Assembly (NCBI GenBank): GCA_018883485.1
Contig: VEQB01000148.1
Location: 1 to 6,169, forward strand
Direction of reading: 5' to 3'
DNA from: Bacteroidota bacterium
GTDB lineage: Bacteria > Bacteroidota > Bacteroidia > UKL13-3
Length of the DNA stretch: 6,169 nucleotides
Shown piece after piece: positions 5,788-6,169 of this stretch; position 1 is the first letter of the stretch, and the number at the start of each line of letters is the position of its first letter. A program made the translations under genes and the position numbers. Under the pieces are notes generated by a model, which had not been told where the DNA came from, made no database searches, and saw only the letters and a program-made list of their open reading frames with translations.

Positions 5788-5795
5788 TTATTTTG
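5788..5795 (+). promoter_or_regulatory. Weak -7-like box before the BatA-like gene (TTATTTTG)
   Basis: TTATTTTG has one mismatch to TAnnTTTG and ends five bases before the ATG at 5800. A TTTA, a weak -33 candidate, lies 20 bases upstream at 5764-5767. Support comes mainly from the spacing repeated at neighbouring genes. Confidence 0.3.
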
Positions 5796-5799
5796 CAAC

Positions 5800-6169
5800 A
5801 TGCAGTTTTTGTTTCCAGGATTCTTATTTGCTTTTATTTTATTGGCTATTCCCATTCTTATCCATCTATTTAATTTTAGACGTTATAAGAGAATTGTATT
5901 TAGTGATATTCGTTTTTTGCGCGCGCTTACACAGCAAAATAAGAAGCAACAAACAATTAAGCACTACTTAATTTTAGCGGCTAGGATTTTAGCGTTAAGT
6001 GCTTTAATTTTAGCCTTTGCGCAGCCTTTTATTCCAGCAGATACGGCCAATCAATCTGTATTAAATAAACGTGTAAATATTTATATAGACAATAGCCCAA
6101 GCATGGAAGCAAAGGCAGGAAATGGTAACCTATTTAATCTTGCTAAAGAAAATGCCATTCGCTTAATGC
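5800..6169 (+). CDS. BatA-like von Willebrand A-type membrane protein, N-terminal part only
   Basis: I translated 123 codons from the ATG at 5800 to the right edge with no stop. The N-terminus MQFLFPGFLFAFILLAIPILIHLFNFRRYKRIVFSDIRFL is the hallmark of the BatA-type N-terminal double-transmembrane domain found in many Bacteroidota proteins: a first membrane segment at about 4-23 ending in IHLFNFRR, and a second at about 56-76 (HYLILAARILALSALILAFAQPF). After it, IDNSPSMEA (96-104) gives the DxSxS metal-binding (MIDAS) motif of a VWA domain, just where BatA-type proteins place it. Known members are large (several hundred residues) and often sit near MoxR ATPase genes, which cannot be checked here. 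The protein is cut by the window, not truncated in itself. Confidence 0.9.
   Translation, partial: MQFLFPGFLFAFILLAIPILIHLFNFRRYKRIVFSDIRFLRALTQQNKKQQTIKHYLILAARILALSALILAFAQPFIPADTANQSVLNKRVNIYIDNSPSMEAKAGNGNLFNLAKENAIRLM

Overview
The window looks like AT-rich chromosomal DNA from a member of the Bacteroidota. Three things point there. The promoters fit the Bacteroidota-type consensus (TTTG, about 19 bases, TAnnTTTG). The genes lack Shine-Dalgarno sequences. The last gene starts with the Bacteroidota-typical BatA-like N-terminus. The genus cannot be told. All gene assignments rest on motif recognition in the translated sequence; no database search was possible.

Layout, left to right. Positions 1-3090 hold a minus-strand block read from right to left: rfbC (dTDP-4-dehydrorhamnose 3,5-epimerase, apparently starting at TTG), a 141-aa secreted unknown, a 160-aa cysteine-containing secreted unknown, folA (dihydrofolate reductase) and purD (GAR synthetase, cut by the window edge). 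Gaps are 10, 53, 12 and 51 bases, so the block may be one or several transcription units; promoter-like boxes precede rfbC, the 160-aa gene and purD. FolA and PurD are linked through one-carbon and purine metabolism.

From 3091 to 3201 lies a divergent promoter region. To its right, on the plus strand, are a 311-aa membrane-anchored coiled-coil protein of unknown role, a small Ala-rich putative lipoprotein and, 9 bases later, a GAF-fold free methionine-(R)-sulfoxide reductase with all three diagnostic cysteines. This last gene converges on a minus-strand SDR oxidoreductase, and the two stop codons interlock in the four bases TTAA. A 77-base divergent region then leads to the start of a BatA-like, von Willebrand A-type membrane protein that runs off the right end.

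No mobile element, CRISPR array, tRNA, rRNA, convincing intrinsic terminator or gene-free stretch above 130 bases was seen. The region is mostly housekeeping. The most interesting points are that several -7 promoter boxes sit only five or six bases before the start codon (predicting leaderless mRNAs), and that the DHFR has Cys where the active-site Trp is nearly invariant. I found no convincing evidence of a new multi-gene system.
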